This document shows, in pieces, positions 62,803 to 64,000 of a DNA stretch of 64,000 nucleotides. A program made the translations under genes and the position numbers. The DNA is from Fibrobacter sp. UWB10 (lineage in GTDB: Bacteria > Fibrobacterota > Fibrobacteria > Fibrobacterales > Fibrobacteraceae): positions 372,001 through 436,000 of the forward strand of contig NZ_FXUE01000002.1 in the NCBI RefSeq assembly GCF_900182935.1, read 5' to 3'. Below the pieces are notes generated by a model, which did no database searches, was not told the origin of the DNA, and saw only the letters and a program-made list of their open reading frames with translations. Positions within the stretch are counted from its first letter, which is position 1; the number at the start of each line of letters is the position of its first letter.

Positions 62803-64000
62803 ATGAGATTTTTTAACAAATTCTCTGGTTTCGTGCCTGCAGCATGCGTTGCTGCGGGCTTGATGTCGTTCGGTGCAATTCAGGCGAATGCCGCTCCGGA
62901 TCCGAATTTCCACATTTACATCGCGTACGGGCAGTCCAATATGGGCGGCACTGCAGATGCTCAGAGTGCCGACAAGGCCGAAAATCCGCGTTTCAAGATT
63001 TTTGCGACGCAAAAGTGCTCGGGCAAGGGCCGCAACACGCTGGGCGAGGTATACCCGGCGGTGCCTTCGCTCTTTAACTGCGGCAACACGATTTCCATTG
63101 CCGACTGGTTCGGGCGTACGATGGCTGACAGCATGCCCGATGTAACAGTCGGGATTATTCCAGTTGCGGTGGGTGGCGCAAGCATCAAGCTCTTTGACCA
63201 GGACCAGTACGCAAGCTACCTTTCGACGGCAGAAAGCTGGCTCCAGAACTATGCGAAGGAATATGCGAGCGATGGTAACGTGACAAAGACGATTATCGAT
63301 ATCGCAAAGAAGGCGCAGGAAAAGGGCGTCATTAAGGGATTCATTTTCCATCAGGGTGAAACCGATGGCGGCTACCCGGACTGGCCGAAAATCGTGAAGA
63401 AGACTCGCGACGACATTCTCAAGGCGCTCGACATGAGTTCCGACACGGTGCCGTTCGTGGCGGGCGAGCTCCTGCGTTCGGGCTGCTGCTATTCCGACCG
63501 CGTGTCGAAACTCCCGAATTCGATGGACAATACCTATTACGCGTCGTCCGAAGGCCTTGACGGCAACGGCGTGGACCGCTACCACTTCGGTCACGATGCC
63601 TACGTGACGTTCGGCAAACGCTATGCCGAACAGATGCTGAAGGCAATCAACCGCGCTCCGGTAGTTCCCGAACCGCAGAAGCCGTTCAAGGACAAATCGT
63701 TTGAAATTCCCGGCAAGATCGAGGCCGAAGACTTCGACATTCCGGGTGTCGGCTCGGGCAACGACTCCTACAAGGAAAACGATTCCGAAGACCACGGCGG
63801 CAGCAATTACCGCGAAGGGACGGGCGTCGACATTTACAAGAAGGCGACGGGGTACATCGTGGGTTACAACCAGGAAGGCGAATGGCTCGAATACAGCGTG
63901 AATGTCAAGGAAGCGGGCGAGTACGCTTTCTTGGCGGCGGTTGCGTCCGCAAACGAGACTTCCGGTTTCCAGATGTCGCTTGACGGCAAGAACATCACGG
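62803..64000 (+). CDS. Secreted CE6-like carbohydrate acetyl esterase with CBM6-like module, 3' truncated
   Basis: The frame runs to the window edge, about 399 residues visible. A signal peptide ends at ANA (residue 30). The SGNH/SASA-type esterase domain (about 35-290) has the nucleophile Ser45 in YGQSNMGG, IPVAVGGASI, FHQGETDGG and the His near VDRYHFGHDAY. It would remove acetyl groups from xylan or pectin. From about 302, KIEAEDFDIPGVGSGNDSYK followed by NQEGEWLEYSVNV matches a CBM6 module. AAGGG precedes the ATG at 62803. More domains may follow outside the window. Confidence 0.88.
   Translation, partial: MRFFNKFSGFVPAACVAAGLMSFGAIQANAAPDPNFHIYIAYGQSNMGGTADAQSADKAENPRFKIFATQKCSGKGRNTLGEVYPAVPSLFNCGNTISIADWFGRTMADSMPDVTVGIIPVAVGGASIKLFDQDQYASYLSTAESWLQNYAKEYASDGNVTKTIIDIAKKAQEKGVIKGFIFHQGETDGGYPDWPKIVKKTRDDILKALDMSSDTVPFVAGELLRSGCCYSDRVSKLPNSMDNTYYASSEGLDGNGVDRYHFGHDAYVTFGKRYAEQMLKAINRAPVVPEPQKPFKDKSFEIPGKIEAEDFDIPGVGSGNDSYKENDSEDHGGSNYREGTGVDIYKKATGYIVGYNQEGEWLEYSVNVKEAGEYAFLAAVASANETSGFQMSLDGKNIT

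Noticed and set aside
1..64000. tRNA, rRNA, CRISPR array, transposase, integrase or prophage
   Set aside because: No cloverleaf with TTCGA-type arm, no regularly spaced repeat-spacer array and no matching protein motifs were found in intergenic regions or reading frames.

Overview
The window looks like a chromosomal segment of a Fibrobacter species (phylum Fibrobacterota). The strongest marker is three lipoproteins carrying the 'Fibrobacter succinogenes major paralogous' (FISUMP) domain. Supporting signs are secreted plant-polymer enzymes with Ser-rich linkers (a pectate lyase and a CE6-like acetyl esterase), a C-terminal sorting-type domain on the pectate lyase, and a three-gene fumarate reductase/succinate dehydrogenase. 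Both strands are densely coded. Housekeeping genes (purL, frdABC, leuA, efp) have strong codon bias, which throws long antisense reading frames that are not genes. The species assignment is inference from content; no database was searched.

Layout. 1-6.7 kb: a 5'-truncated surface protein, a 1743-residue secreted Rhs protein with sharp base-composition changes, and a lipoprotein that may be its partner. 6.9-11.1 kb: a secretin-first operon (secretin, PilM/PilN-like fusion, PilO-like, PilP-like). 11.1-15.6 kb: a glycosyltransferase, a MauE/DoxX-like membrane protein with a tiny membrane neighbour, a REC-GGDEF-EAL protein and rpsD. 15.7-22.8 kb: a surface-polysaccharide cluster (3-amino-sugar synthesis, WzxE-like flippase, three glycosyltransferases, a FemAB-like acyltransferase). 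22.9-34.5 kb: two anchored proteins of unknown function, purL, a PpiC-like lipoprotein, ndk and frdCAB. 34.5-39.1 kb: a LuxR-type regulator and a polar amino-acid ABC transporter with two binding proteins. 39.1-43.0 kb (minus strand): nfeD, a small membrane protein, flotillin-like floA, and an anchored protein with an FtsK-gamma-like winged helix. 43.4-51.3 kb: pectate lyase, leuA behind an apparent leader-peptide attenuator, a FISUMP lipoprotein, and two aminotransferases. 51.4-58.8 kb: rpsT, mscS, then a tight five-gene unit: MglA GTPase, MglB/Roadblock protein, DUF2914-like protein, a large outer-membrane protein and an Omp85 protein. 59-64 kb: epmB diverging from efp, two FISUMP lipoproteins, and the start of a CE6-like esterase cut by the window edge.

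The most notable non-coding signal is two families of short palindromes. One begins TGTCAT(C/T)C and is found between genes and also in frame inside three genes (39129-39908, nfeD and the 48872 aminotransferase). The other has terminal CACACNGATT inverted repeats enclosing small hairpins with TAAC/GTTA loops (43.09 kb, 58.87 kb, and two half-copies flanking the FISUMP gene at 60.9 kb). The most interesting gene set is the mglA-mglB-DUF2914-OMP-Omp85 unit, which would couple a polarity GTPase switch to an outer-membrane assembly. No tRNA, rRNA, CRISPR array, transposase or phage gene was seen.
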